Source: Serratia sp. PL17
Lineage (GTDB): Bacteria > Pseudomonadota > Gammaproteobacteria > Enterobacterales > Enterobacteriaceae
Length of the DNA stretch: 64,000 nt
Assembly: GCF_017832355.1 (NCBI RefSeq)
Contig: NZ_JAFIBY010000002.1
Location: 1 to 64,000 of the forward strand
Reading direction: 5' to 3'
The notes below the pieces were generated by a model. The model did no database searches, was not told where the DNA came from, and worked only from the letters and a program-made list of their open reading frames with translations. The stretch's first letter is position 1. Each line of letters opens with the position of its first letter. Below, in pieces: positions 54,706-63,923 of the stretch. The position numbers were made by a program, and so were the translations under genes.

Positions 54706-55437
54706 ATGAGCGAAATTATTTACGGTATCCATGCCGTCAAAGCCCTGTTAGATAACGATCCGCAACGCTTCCTGGAAGTGTTTATCCTCAAAGGGCGAGA
54801 TGACCGCCGCTTGCAGCCGCTGATTGCTGAGCTGGAAGCGACCGGTATTGTTATCCAGGTGGCGAACCGCCAGTGGCTGGACGATAAAGTTGAAGGCGCA
54901 GTGCATCAGGGGATTATTGCCCGGGTGCGTGAAGGGCGTCAGTATCAGGAAAATGATTTGCCGGCGCTGCTGGAAAGCGTGGATACGCCATTCCTGTTGG
55001 TATTGGACGGCGTGACCGACCCACATAACCTCGGTGCCTGTCTGCGCAGTGCTGACGCTGCCGGTGTACATGCGGTGATCGTCCCTCGCGATCGTTCCGC
55101 TCAATTGAACGCAACCGCCAAGAAAGTGGCCTGCGGCGCGGCGGAAAATGTCCCGTTGATCCGTGTCACCAACCTGGCGCGTACGCTGCGTTTGTTGCAG
55201 GAGATGAACGTCTGGGTGGTTGGTACTGCTGGTGAAGCCGATCACACGCTGTTCCAGAGCAAAATGACGGGCCCGATGGCGCTGGTAATGGGGGCGGAAG
55301 GCGAAGGTATGCGTCGTCTGACCCGCGAACACTGTGATGAGTTGATCAGTATCCCGATGGCAGGAACGGTTTCTTCCTTGAACGTGTCTGTTGCTACCGG
55401 CATCTGTTTGTTCGAAGCAGTACGTCAGCGCAGTTGA
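54706..55437 (+). CDS. rlmB: 23S rRNA (guanosine-2'-O-)-methyltransferase RlmB
   Basis: RlmB methylates G2251 in the peptidyl-transferase loop of 23S rRNA. It has 243 residues. The N-terminal substrate-binding domain starts [15 protein letters not shown]. The SPOUT knot motifs are [16 protein letters not shown] (about 104-119), [10 protein letters not shown] (about 193) and SLNVSVATG (about 224). It follows rnr by 59 bases and ends in a terminator. Confidence 0.98.
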   Translation: MSEIIYGIHAVKALLDNDPQRFLEVFILKGRDDRRLQPLIAELEATGIVIQVANRQWLDDKVEGAVHQGIIARVREGRQYQENDLPALLESVDTPFLLVLDGVTDPHNLGACLRSADAAGVHAVIVPRDRSAQLNATAKKVACGAAENVPLIRVTNLARTLRLLQEMNVWVVGTAGEADHTLFQSKMTGPMALVMGAEGEGMRRLTREHCDELISIPMAGTVSSLNVSVATGICLFEAVRQRS

Positions 55438-55444
55438 TTTACCC

Positions 55445-55476
55445 ATAAGGGCGCAATGTAGGCATTGCGCCCTTAT
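55445..55476 (+). terminator. rlmB terminator
   Basis: ATAAGGGCGCAATG and CATTGCGCCCTTAT form a 14 bp perfect stem with loop TAGG, eight bases after the rlmB stop. Confidence 0.85.
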
Positions 55477-55570
55477 TACCTTCTCATTTCCCACCCTGTG
55501 ATCTCACCTGCGGCAGAAATCGCCCTGACGACCATAATTACTCCTGACGCTTTTATCAGGGAGCAAGCTC

Positions 55571-57205
55571 ATGGTCTGGAATACACACACCGTTTTTAAT
55601 CAGCCGAAGCCACTGGGTAACAGCAATCTCTTCCTGTCTGACACGCCGCTGCTTGAGGCAATACAGCGTGAGCAAGCCGGTTGGGATGCAGACGTGCTGG
55701 CTTCGTTAGGCCAACAGTTGGGTACTCAGGAGTCACTGGAACTGGGGCGGTTGGCCAACGTCAATCCGCCCGAACTGCTGCGCTATGACGCCACCGGCCA
55801 GCGGCTGGATGATGTCCGTTTTCATCCTGCCTGGCATATTCTGATGCAAGGCTTGATCGCTAACCGCGTGCACAATCTGCCGTGGGAAGAGGATGCGCGC
55901 ATGGGGTCATTTGTGGCACGTGCCGCGCGTTTTGTGTTACACGCCCAGGTTGAAGCCGGCACGTTGTGCCCGGTGACCATGACTTTTGGTGCAATTCCAT
56001 TACTGCAACGTTCATTACCCGCGGAGTTCCAGACTTGGCTGACGCCGCTGCTGTCTGATCGTTACGACGCCCATTTGTTGCCTGGCGGACAAAAACGCGG
56101 ATTACTGATTGGTATGGGGATGACCGAGAAACAAGGGGGGTCCGATGTATTAAGCAATACCACAACGGCCACGCCGCTGGCTGCACGTGGCCCGGGTGAA
56201 GCTTACCGGCTCGTGGGGCACAAATGGTTCTTCTCGGTGCCACAGAGTGATGCACACCTGGTGTTGGCACAGGCGGAAGGCGGGCTGTCTTGCTTCTTTC
56301 TGCCGCGGATCCTGCCTGACGGTACGCGCAACGCAATACGGCTGGAACGTCTCAAAGACAAACTCGGCAACCGCTCCAATGCTAGCAGTGAAGTTGAATT
56401 CCAGGATGCCATCGCCTGGCTGGTGGGTGAGGAGGGCGATGGCGTACGGCATATCCTGAAAATGGGCGGGTTGACCCGTTTTGACTGTGCATTGGGCAGC
56501 CACGGTTTGATGCGGCGTGGCTTATCGGTAGCGCTATATCATGTTTTGCAGCGACAGGCGTTTGGCAAGCCACTGATCGAACAGCCGATGATGCGCCAGG
56601 TGTTAGCGCGGATGGCGTTGCGGTTAGAGGGACAGACAGCGGCCTTGATGCGACTGGCGCGTGCCTACGACAGCGTGGGTACCGGTGCGCCTTTGGAGCA
56701 GGCGCTGTGCCGTGTGATGACCCCAGCAGCGAAATTCGAAGTTTGCCGACAAGGCATCCCTTTTGTTGGTGAAGCCATGGAGGCGTTAGGAGGAATCGGT
56801 TACTGCGAAGAGAGTGAGTTGCCGCGACTGTACCGTGAAATGCCGGTAAACAGCATCTGGGAAGGATCAGGTAATATCATGTGCCTGGACGTGATGCGGG
56901 CATGGGGAAAACTGCCGGCGGTGCAGGAGGCTTTGGAGCGCGAGCTTGGCGAAGTGAAGGGACAAAACCGCCATTATGATCATCAGTGGCGGCGGGTGCT
57001 CCAGCTGATGCGTAAACCGCATGAAGAGCAAGGGCGCGCGGTTACCGGGACATTATTCAATTTGTTCGCTGCGGCACAGCTTTTGCGTCACAGTTCACCC
57101 CCGTTGGCAGAGGCCTGGTGTCAAATGATGCTCGATGCCCGTGGTGAAAGGGCGTTACCAGACCGGCTGTGCGAAACGCTGTTTACCCGAGCGATGGGAG
57201 GCTAG
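55571..57205 (+). CDS. aidB: AidB, DNA-alkylation-response acyl-CoA dehydrogenase-like flavoprotein
   Basis: AidB is an FAD protein of the acyl-CoA dehydrogenase superfamily that binds DNA and protects it against alkylation. It has 544 residues. Conserved are VNPPELLRYDA (about 65-75), LLIGMGMTEKQGGSDVLSNTT (about 178-198), RFDCALGSHGLMRRG and the FAD/active region EALGGIGYCEESELPRLYREMPVNSIWEGSGNIM (about 406-440), all as in E. coli. E. coli aidB is controlled by Ada and RpoS; no Ada box was searched here. Confidence 0.97.
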   Translation: MVWNTHTVFNQPKPLGNSNLFLSDTPLLEAIQREQAGWDADVLASLGQQLGTQESLELGRLANVNPPELLRYDATGQRLDDVRFHPAWHILMQGLIANRVHNLPWEEDARMGSFVARAARFVLHAQVEAGTLCPVTMTFGAIPLLQRSLPAEFQTWLTPLLSDRYDAHLLPGGQKRGLLIGMGMTEKQGGSDVLSNTTTATPLAARGPGEAYRLVGHKWFFSVPQSDAHLVLAQAEGGLSCFFLPRILPDGTRNAIRLERLKDKLGNRSNASSEVEFQDAIAWLVGEEGDGVRHILKMGGLTRFDCALGSHGLMRRGLSVALYHVLQRQAFGKPLIEQPMMRQVLARMALRLEGQTAALMRLARAYDSVGTGAPLEQALCRVMTPAAKFEVCRQGIPFVGEAMEALGGIGYCEESELPRLYREMPVNSIWEGSGNIMCLDVMRAWGKLPAVQEALERELGEVKGQNRHYDHQWRRVLQLMRKPHEEQGRAVTGTLFNLFAAAQLLRHSSPPLAEAWCQMMLDARGERALPDRLCETLFTRAMGG

Positions 57206-57292
57206 GGAAAACAGTGGCGCCAGAACGAGAAAAGCTTTTTAATTCAGCACTTGGCCCGTAAGGGATACTGACCTCTGATCAGGAAGCATGAC

Positions 57293-57691
57293 ATGGATAT
57301 TCTTAGCGCGTTGGCGGCATTCGCCTCTTATTTTTTCAGTGGCTTTGCCATGGTTCTGGTGTTCTTGTTTGTTTATACCCGCATTACACCACACGACGAA
57401 TGGGCGTTGATTAAGGCCGACAATCAGTCTGCCGCTTTCGGCTTCATTGGTGCTTGCCTGGGGTATGTGATCCCGCTGGCCAGTGCGGCGATCAACTCTG
57501 TCAGTCTGTTGGACTACTTGCTATGGGGTGTCGTGGCTTTAGTGGTGCAACTGCTGCTGTTTGCGGCGGTGAAAATTTACATGCCGCGGATCAGTGACAA
57601 GATTGAATCTAATCACGTGGCCGCCGGGATTTTCCTGGGGGGCGTTTCGATCAGCGGCGGCGTACTGAATGCGGCATGCATGACCTATTAA
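57293..57691 (+). CDS. yjfL: DUF350 inner-membrane protein YjfL
   Basis: The 132-residue protein has four hydrophobic helices and a duplicated DUF350 pattern (TRITPHDEWALIKADNQSAAFGFIGA, about 31-56). E. coli places yjfL within a group from yjfI to yjfC; here it stands without those neighbours. Its stop overlaps the end of the convergent yjfN by 4 bases. Function unknown. Confidence 0.92.
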   Translation: MDILSALAAFASYFFSGFAMVLVFLFVYTRITPHDEWALIKADNQSAAFGFIGACLGYVIPLASAAINSVSLLDYLLWGVVALVVQLLLFAAVKIYMPRISDKIESNHVAAGIFLGGVSISGGVLNAACMTY

Positions 57692-57963
57692 AGATAGAGT
57701 ATTGCCGAGGCGCGCCAGCCAGGTTGGTGCGCCTGTTCTTCCATCTTCAGGATTCGATAATAGCTGGCCCCGTGTTCATCGGCCTTACGGGCTATCAGTT
57801 GTTCTACATCCTGAGGTGAGCCGGACAGGTTACTTAGGGTGATTTCAGCAATTTCGCTAAGAGGCGTCACGCGGTCTGCGGGAGCCAGTTCAGCGGACTG
57901 GGCGCTGGCGCTGAGTAACCCCATGGAAAGCAGGAGGGCGGTGAGTGCGGCGGAGCGTGTCAT
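57688..57963 (-). CDS. yjfN: DUF1471 periplasmic protein YjfN
   Basis: The 91-residue secreted protein has a signal peptide (about 1-23, ending AQSAE) and a DUF1471 (YhcN/BhsA) domain with SGSPQDVEQLIARKADEHGASYYRIL. In E. coli YjfN enhances the periplasmic protease DegP, which depends on a hydrophobic C-terminal residue; this protein also ends in Leu (AILYL). AAGGGGA precedes the ATG. Confidence 0.9.
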   Translation of the reverse strand: MTRSAALTALLLSMGLLSASAQSAELAPADRVTPLSEIAEITLSNLSGSPQDVEQLIARKADEHGASYYRILKMEEQAHQPGWRASAILYL

Positions 57964-58084
57964 GGCGTTCCCCTTCGTCGGATCCTGTATCCACGCCGCA
58001 GGGTGCGGCGCGCTGTTTGCCAGTGTGCAATATCCAACTTCAGTCTGTGCAAAGCCAATGTAAATCTTATTAAAACTCTAAAGG

Positions 58085-58393
58085 TTACCGATACAGGATC
58101 GCCTGTGAGTACCATTGGCCGGGAACCACGGTTTCACTGTTCATAATGATCATGTAATAACGTGCCCCACTGGCGTTGGCCTTCTGCTGTATTGCCGCTT
58201 CCACATCCATCGGGCTGCCGCGGACCAGGGCGCTGGTGGTACCCATTTTCACCAGAGTGCCGGTTTGTGCCCGGGTGATCTCCTGTGCTTGACCGGTCGG
58301 TGATGGCGGTGCTTTTGGGGTTGTGGTCATGATGCCGCAGGCGCTAAGCAGCGTGATCAGTGTTAGGGGGAGCAACAGGCGGGAAAGTTTCAT
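58085..58393 (-). CDS. bsmA: DUF1471 lipoprotein BsmA (YjfO)
   Basis: The 102-residue lipoprotein has lipobox LLSAC (Cys near 19) and a DUF1471 domain ending WYSQAILYR. BsmA affects biofilm formation, stress tolerance and motility in E. coli. I chose the ATG at 58393 with GAGG five bases upstream; an in-frame GTG two codons earlier overlaps that site. It precedes yjfN on the same strand. Confidence 0.9.
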   Translation of the reverse strand: MKLSRLLLPLTLITLLSACGIMTTTPKAPPSPTGQAQEITRAQTGTLVKMGTTSALVRGSPMDVEAAIQQKANASGARYYMIIMNSETVVPGQWYSQAILYR

Positions 58394-58519
58394 GAGCACC
58401 TCGGGAAAGTCGACGGCATGATTTCAGTGTAACCCATTATAAATTGGAACAGATTGAGCTAATGCTTTTTAGCGCAAGTTTGCCATTATGAAGGCAACAA
58501 ATATGCAGAGGGAAAACGG

Positions 58520-59272
58520 ATGATTGAAATCTATGACGAGCGGGCAGGGAATATTGCAGTGATCCACGCGGTGCCTGCGGGGCAGTACCATCAGCCGCTG
58601 CCGACGATATTTTTCTACCATGGTTATACCTCGTCTAAAGAAGTGTATGCCTATTTTGGCTATGCGTTAGCCAAGGCAGGATTTCGCGTGGTGTTGCCGG
58701 ATGCCGATTTTCACGGCGAGCGCTTTGACGGAGATGAACAGAAGCGGTTATCCCGTTTTTGGGAGATCCTGCGCAGCAATATCGATGAGTTGCCGGCGCT
58801 GAAAGCGCATTTTGAACAGCGCGGACTGATTGCTGAGGGACGTATCGGCGTTGCCGGTGCGTCTATGGGCGGGATGACGACACTGGGGAGCTTCGCCCGT
58901 TACCCATGGGTGAAAGCGGCTGCCAGCCTGATGGGGGCCGGGTATTACACGTCCCTGGCACAGACACTGTTCCCCCCTTTGGATGAACAGGGTAACCCTT
59001 TGACAGCAAACGGCTTTGAGGCTCGTATTGCTGCGCTCGCGGATTATGGTCTGGAACACCAGTTGGAGAACATTGCCGATCGCCCTCTGTTGTTGTGGCA
59101 CGGCGAGGCAGATGATTTAGTGCCGGTGGCAGAAAGCTTGCGGTTGGCGACCGAACTTCGTCAGAGTGGTTGGGATCAACAACTAACGTTGCTTACGGAA
59201 CCTGACGTCAAGCACCGCATTACACCACAGGCGCTTAGCGCAACGGCCGATTTCTTCAGGCGCACGTTATAA
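58520..59272 (+). CDS. yjfP: Esterase YjfP (alpha/beta hydrolase)
   Basis: The 250-residue cytosolic alpha/beta hydrolase has the oxyanion region FFYHGYTSSKE (about 31-41), the nucleophile elbow GASMGG (Ser near 115), an acid near LWHGEADDLVP (about 193-203) and His in VKHRITP (about 234). E. coli YjfP hydrolyses short acyl esters, including acetylated sugars. It is divergent from bsmA. Confidence 0.94.
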   Translation: MIEIYDERAGNIAVIHAVPAGQYHQPLPTIFFYHGYTSSKEVYAYFGYALAKAGFRVVLPDADFHGERFDGDEQKRLSRFWEILRSNIDELPALKAHFEQRGLIAEGRIGVAGASMGGMTTLGSFARYPWVKAAASLMGAGYYTSLAQTLFPPLDEQGNPLTANGFEARIAALADYGLEHQLENIADRPLLLWHGEADDLVPVAESLRLATELRQSGWDQQLTLLTEPDVKHRITPQALSATADFFRRTL

Positions 59273-59275
59273 AAA

Positions 59276-59299
59276 AAGCCCCCTGAATCAGGGGGCTGA
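59276..59299 (+). terminator. yjfP terminator-like hairpin
   Basis: AGCCCCCTGA and TCAGGGGGCT pair almost completely four bases after the yjfP stop, following seven A. T tract is on the minus strand, so it may serve yjfY. Confidence 0.7.
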
Positions 59300-59365
59300 C
59301 GATGACATTCACATTTTTATTTGCCGCTTTTGGGCGCGGCTGACTTCCTGGTGCTGCATTTTCTC

Positions 59366-59632
59366 TTAGCGATACAGCTCGGCACTCACATGCATGGTGC
59401 TGTTGTTTTCAGGTTCATGCAGAGCGATGATCCGATAGGCCGTCGCGCCGCGCTGCTCGGCTATTTTGTTCACTTGGCTACTGGCATCGTCAGGGGAGAC
59501 AACGTCCTGGTTTAGGGTCACGAACCCAACGCTTTGGCGTTGATCGGCCTGATGTGACGTGATTTCAGTGGCGGCCATGGCATGGGCAGAAAACAGTAAA
59601 GCAATGGCAGTGGCGATGGTAACGTGTTTCAT
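59366..59632 (-). CDS. yjfY: DUF1471 periplasmic protein YjfY
   Basis: The 88-residue protein has a signal peptide (about 1-21, ending AMAA) and a DUF1471 domain with NQDVVSPDDASSQVNKIAEQRGATAYRII. It is the third DUF1471 gene in 2 kb. The E. coli counterpart also lies just before rpsF. Its function is unknown. Confidence 0.9.
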   Translation of the reverse strand: MKHVTIATAIALLFSAHAMAATEITSHQADQRQSVGFVTLNQDVVSPDDASSQVNKIAEQRGATAYRIIALHEPENNSTMHVSAELYR

Positions 59633-59959
59633 AAGTGCCTCTCTTAACTGTTTGCTTCAACGGCCTGACAGCCGGTGCCAGTGCAGCAAAAAGTTATTTG
59701 TATGTATTGAATAACCTCGAATCTTTTTCGTCGCGCTGTCTGCGGCGGATAAGTACAATTTTAGACCTTCATTCAGGATTAAAAAGGGAGGTATTTTGAT
59801 AGCCTCTTTCAAAAAAAATGAATGAATTTTGCGCGTCAGTGATGATTTCATTGAAAGATTTTCTGAAGTGATGGATCTGTGTACATAGGTTGTGCAGACA
59901 GCAAATCGTGCTATTTCCGTAGCAGGCTCGCATTACTGATAATAAATCCCCCTCGGTCC
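59633..59959. other. Intergenic region between yjfY and the rpsF promoter
   Basis: About 330 AT-rich bases contain no gene that I can support. Short frames on either strand lack ribosome sites and family features. Confidence 0.55.
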
Positions 59960-59988
59960 TTGAGTTTCCCCGCTGGCGCAAGTATGAT
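59960..59988 (+). promoter_or_regulatory. Sigma70 promoter of the rpsF operon
   Basis: TTGAGT (59960-59965) and TATGAT (59983-59988) are separated by 17 bases. It lies about 100 bases before the rpsF ATG. Confidence 0.75.
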
Positions 59989-60029
59989 TACGCGTCATTT
60001 TTTCAGCCGCACACACATACACGTTCCTT

Positions 60030-60488
<459 letters not shown>

Positions 60489-60496
60489 TTGCTGCC

Positions 60497-61046
<550 letters not shown>

Positions 61047-61085
61047 TCGGCCACTGTCCATTAACGACTTTGAGAGGATAAGGTA

Positions 61086-61538
61086 ATGCAAGTTATTCTG
61101 CTTGATAAAGTAGCAAACCTGGGCAGCCTGGGTGATCAAGTTAACGTTAAAGCGGGCTACGCCCGTAACTTCCTGGTACCACAGGGCAAAGCTGTTCCTG
61201 CTACCAAGAAAAACGTAGAGTTCTTCGAAGCACGTCGTGCAGAACTGGAAGCCAAACTGGCTGACGTTCTGGGCGCTGCTGAAGCTCGCGCAACCAAGAT
61301 CAACGAACTGGGTTCAGTCACCATCGCGTCTAAATCAGGCGACGAAGGTAAACTGTTCGGCTCTATCGGCACCCGCGACATCGCTGACGCAGTTACTGCG
61401 GCAGGCGTTGAAGTTGCCAAGAGCGAAGTTCGTCTGCCGAATGGCGTTCTGCGTACCACTGGTGAACACGAAGTTCACTTCCAGGTACACAGCGACGTGT
61501 TCGCACAGCTGAATGTAGTTGTGGTAGCAGAAGCTTAA
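61086..61538 (+). CDS. rplI: 50S ribosomal protein L9
   Basis: L9 binds 23S rRNA near L1 and projects from the ribosome; it limits forward slippage. The 150 residues have the N-terminal domain [19 protein letters not shown] with [15 protein letters not shown], a long connecting helix (about 41-75) and the C-terminal domain. Last gene of the operon. Confidence 0.99.
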   Translation: MQVILLDKVANLGSLGDQVNVKAGYARNFLVPQGKAVPATKKNVEFFEARRAELEAKLADVLGAAEARATKINELGSVTIASKSGDEGKLFGSIGTRDIADAVTAAGVEVAKSEVRLPNGVLRTTGEHEVHFQVHSDVFAQLNVVVVAEA

Positions 61539-61558
61539 TCGCTCCTGTTCACCAAGTT

Positions 61559-61590
61559 AAAACGCCAGCCTCGTGCTGGCGTTTTGCTTT
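61559..61590 (+). terminator. rplI operon terminator
   Basis: AAAACGCCAGC and GCTGGCGTTTT pair around CTCGT, with GCTTTT following, 20 bases past the rplI stop. Confidence 0.92.
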
Positions 61591-61647
61591 TCTGCGTCCG
61601 GTAAAACGCGTTATCCTGCCAGCACCTTGGGTGAGGAGCAGCGGCAA

Positions 61648-61701
61648 ATGGCAGAGATTCACTTAGAACGCGTGTATGGGTTTACAGGCCCTGCACTGTA
61701 G
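61648..61701 (+). pseudogene. Start of an interrupted gene, possibly DUF488 family
   Basis: An ATG with GAGGAG 11 bases upstream opens a frame of 17 codons (MAEIHLERVYGFTGPAL) that ends in TAG exactly where the AT-rich inserted DNA begins. The I-x-L-x-RVY pattern resembles the first strand of DUF488 (YeaO-like) proteins, whose next motif LVDRLWPRG is missing here. I infer that the foreign element split the gene; the rest should lie beyond the window. The family call rests on a short match and is tentative. Confidence 0.45.
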
Positions 61702-61745
61702 CGCGGCGATTTATTTTGCATAGATTAGCGGCCTATTTTGCATAG
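61697..61745. repeat. Tandem 22 bp-spaced repeats at the edge of the inserted DNA
   Basis: The motif ATTTTGCATAG occurs at 61713-61723 and 61735-61745, exactly 22 bp apart, both in the same direction. The outer copy extends to GCGATTTATTTTGCATAG (61706-61723), and this 18-mer returns inverted at 63976-63993. Closely spaced ~22 bp repeats at an end are typical of transposase-binding sites in Mu- and Tn7-like elements. TG at 61697-61698 could be the terminal dinucleotide. Confidence 0.6.
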
Positions 61746-61778
61746 ACCACCACTACTAGCAACTTATACCTAGGTCAG

Positions 61779-63923
61779 TTATTCATGCCCTCTTGGGCCG
61801 CGAGCAGCTTGACCGCCAAGGTAATCGCTAACCGCCTCACCAATAGTGCGCTCATCAAGTTTAACAACAGATGTTAGATGGATTTTTAGGTCATCCTTCG
61901 TTAGTGAGGCAGGCTGTCTTTTTAAGTAATCAGGAACACCGAAATTAGCAGTATCAGGTAAGGAGCCGAATGGGTCGACACTGCCACTGGATACCTTCGG
62001 CACCTTAATTCCACTGGAAGGGTTATCCCAGCGATTTTTTATAATTTCAGTAGCAATATCAACAAAGCTATAACCAGATGTTCCCGCTTTAATTGAACTG
62101 ACTTTACCGGACATGTCGTTATTCTTAAATTCATCGCGAAGATAATCACGTGTACTTGTTAGAGCAACAGAACCCGCTGTTACGTAAAGTGCTGGTATAG
62201 AAATACCCGCAGCATTTGCAGCCCCTGGGATAGGTGAAGACGTTTTAGGTAAACCAATATTAGTCCCACCCTGTAATAGTCGTATGCCACCAAAAACGAC
62301 AGCAGCCGCTGTCATTGCCTTAATACCAAGTTCAGCGCCTGCTAACGCAGTAGTTAACCCCGGGTATTGACTAGAGTAATCGGAAAGTTCTTTTGATAAT
62401 CGCCCCAAAACATCAGATACAGTTTTCATTGAGTCGATCTCTGCAAAATCCTTATCATTCTGGAACTGTTCAGTTTTGAAGTCATTACTAGATGATATGA
62501 CTTTAAACGCAGCCTCGCCTGCACCAAAGGAATTCTCAGTTCCGGCAATTTGTTCCTTAATGAAATCCCGCTTTAAAATCTTTGTCTTTAAAGCCATCCC
62601 CGCTTGCTGGTCTGCGACTATATTTGCAACTAAAGATGAAACCAGCACATCCATAGCGGCACTTAGGTCAGCTTCTTTACTTGTACCCTTATATTTATTT
62701 AATTTATTTTCGAGCGCTTTATAATCCTTATTGCTCTCGACAATTCCAGTTATGGCTTTCATATTGGCATCAGCAGTGTTGACCCCCTGAGAACGCTGAG
62801 AAACAAGATACTGCTCATAAGACAATGCCTTCCCATCTTTACCCCTGAACTTATAGTTCTTGAGTGAATTTTTAATATCAGCGCTGACAATTTTATCCAT
62901 TAGGTTATTGATATTAGTCGAGGCAGCACTGTTATCACCAGCTGTAAGGGCGTTTGCTTGGTTTTCTGCTAGCAATTTATCTATATCCTTTAACCCTCCC
63001 ATCCCTAAAGCTTTACCTTTTGACATTTGCTGAGGAAGTCCTCTTGCCATGTCAGCTAACTCATAGCTGCCGTTTTCGCCAGAACGAATTAATTTATCAA
63101 AGAGTTCTGGCAATTGTTCTTTAGTAATACCGAAAAGGGCAATAGCCGCAGAAGCAACTTTTGCAAGGTCTTGAGGGGCAGCACCTGACGCAGTAGAATA
63201 GCGCATTATTGATGGCAGCATCTCCATGGCAGTTTCAGAGTCAACCTGCCCATCAGCAAAAATATTATTTAATGTTTCCGCCGCTGTTTCTCTTGTTCCA
63301 CCACCATATTTTACAGCCTTTTTTATAGCATTATTCATGACGGGAACTTTTTTAATACGCTCCTCCGGGCTAAGGTCATTGAAACCGGTATTTGACATCA
63401 TGAGAAGCCGTCGCTCATAACTCATCTGGTTTTTCACTGGCTGAGCTATCACAGATGCACCCGCCAAAATCCCACCACCTATGGCTAATGCATTAGAGCC
63501 AATGCCACGGGCGCGCTCCATGCGACTCATAGCTAGGCCTGCACCATTAAGTTCTTCCCGCAACCGCCCAACTTTTTGCGTCATTGCTGTGAATGCCCGG
63601 CTTTGGTCGTTTGCCGACATTATTCCGCTACGAGTCAAACGCATATAAGCTGCTTGTGTTTGTGTTATTTCACGCTGAATTTCACGTTCTGATCGGACTC
63701 CAAGTGTAGACCTTGCTGAAGCTGCTCTTCGATATTCATCTTGCAGGGCTCTGGATGCCTGAATGCCTCGAGAAGCATTCTGTTGCTGAGATTTGGCAAG
63801 TTGATCCCCTTGCTTCTCAGCAGCCTTCGTTTGTTGTATAGCGTCTTGCATTGCTTTGCGTAAAACCTTTGAACCAGTATCACGCGCCGTTAATTGCAGG
63901 GCTAAAGAAAGATTTCTAGACAT
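61779..63923 (-). CDS. Phage tail tape-measure protein, alone beside host DNA
   Basis: The 714-residue protein has the layout of a tail tape-measure protein (TP901/PhageMin_Tail type). A Gln/Arg/Ala-rich coiled-coil N-terminus (about 20-140) is followed by a hydrophobic segment (about 145-160), a central region with GGGTRETAAETLNNIF and YSTASGAAPQDLAKVASAAIALFGI (about 195-260), two more hydrophobic stretches (about 526-550 and 574-588) and a C-terminus ending VVKLDERTIGEAVSDYLGG. The frame is intact and AGAAAGGA precedes the ATG. Base composition is clearly more AT-rich than the host genes. Tail genes normally follow the tape measure, but here the stop is only about 55 bases from the junction with host DNA. 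Confidence 0.82.
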   Translation of the reverse strand: MSRNLSLALQLTARDTGSKVLRKAMQDAIQQTKAAEKQGDQLAKSQQQNASRGIQASRALQDEYRRAASARSTLGVRSEREIQREITQTQAAYMRLTRSGIMSANDQSRAFTAMTQKVGRLREELNGAGLAMSRMERARGIGSNALAIGGGILAGASVIAQPVKNQMSYERRLLMMSNTGFNDLSPEERIKKVPVMNNAIKKAVKYGGGTRETAAETLNNIFADGQVDSETAMEMLPSIMRYSTASGAAPQDLAKVASAAIALFGITKEQLPELFDKLIRSGENGSYELADMARGLPQQMSKGKALGMGGLKDIDKLLAENQANALTAGDNSAASTNINNLMDKIVSADIKNSLKNYKFRGKDGKALSYEQYLVSQRSQGVNTADANMKAITGIVESNKDYKALENKLNKYKGTSKEADLSAAMDVLVSSLVANIVADQQAGMALKTKILKRDFIKEQIAGTENSFGAGEAAFKVISSSNDFKTEQFQNDKDFAEIDSMKTVSDVLGRLSKELSDYSSQYPGLTTALAGAELGIKAMTAAAVVFGGIRLLQGGTNIGLPKTSSPIPGAANAAGISIPALYVTAGSVALTSTRDYLRDEFKNNDMSGKVSSIKAGTSGYSFVDIATEIIKNRWDNPSSGIKVPKVSSGSVDPFGSLPDTANFGVPDYLKRQPASLTKDDLKIHLTSVVKLDERTIGEAVSDYLGGQAARGPRGHE

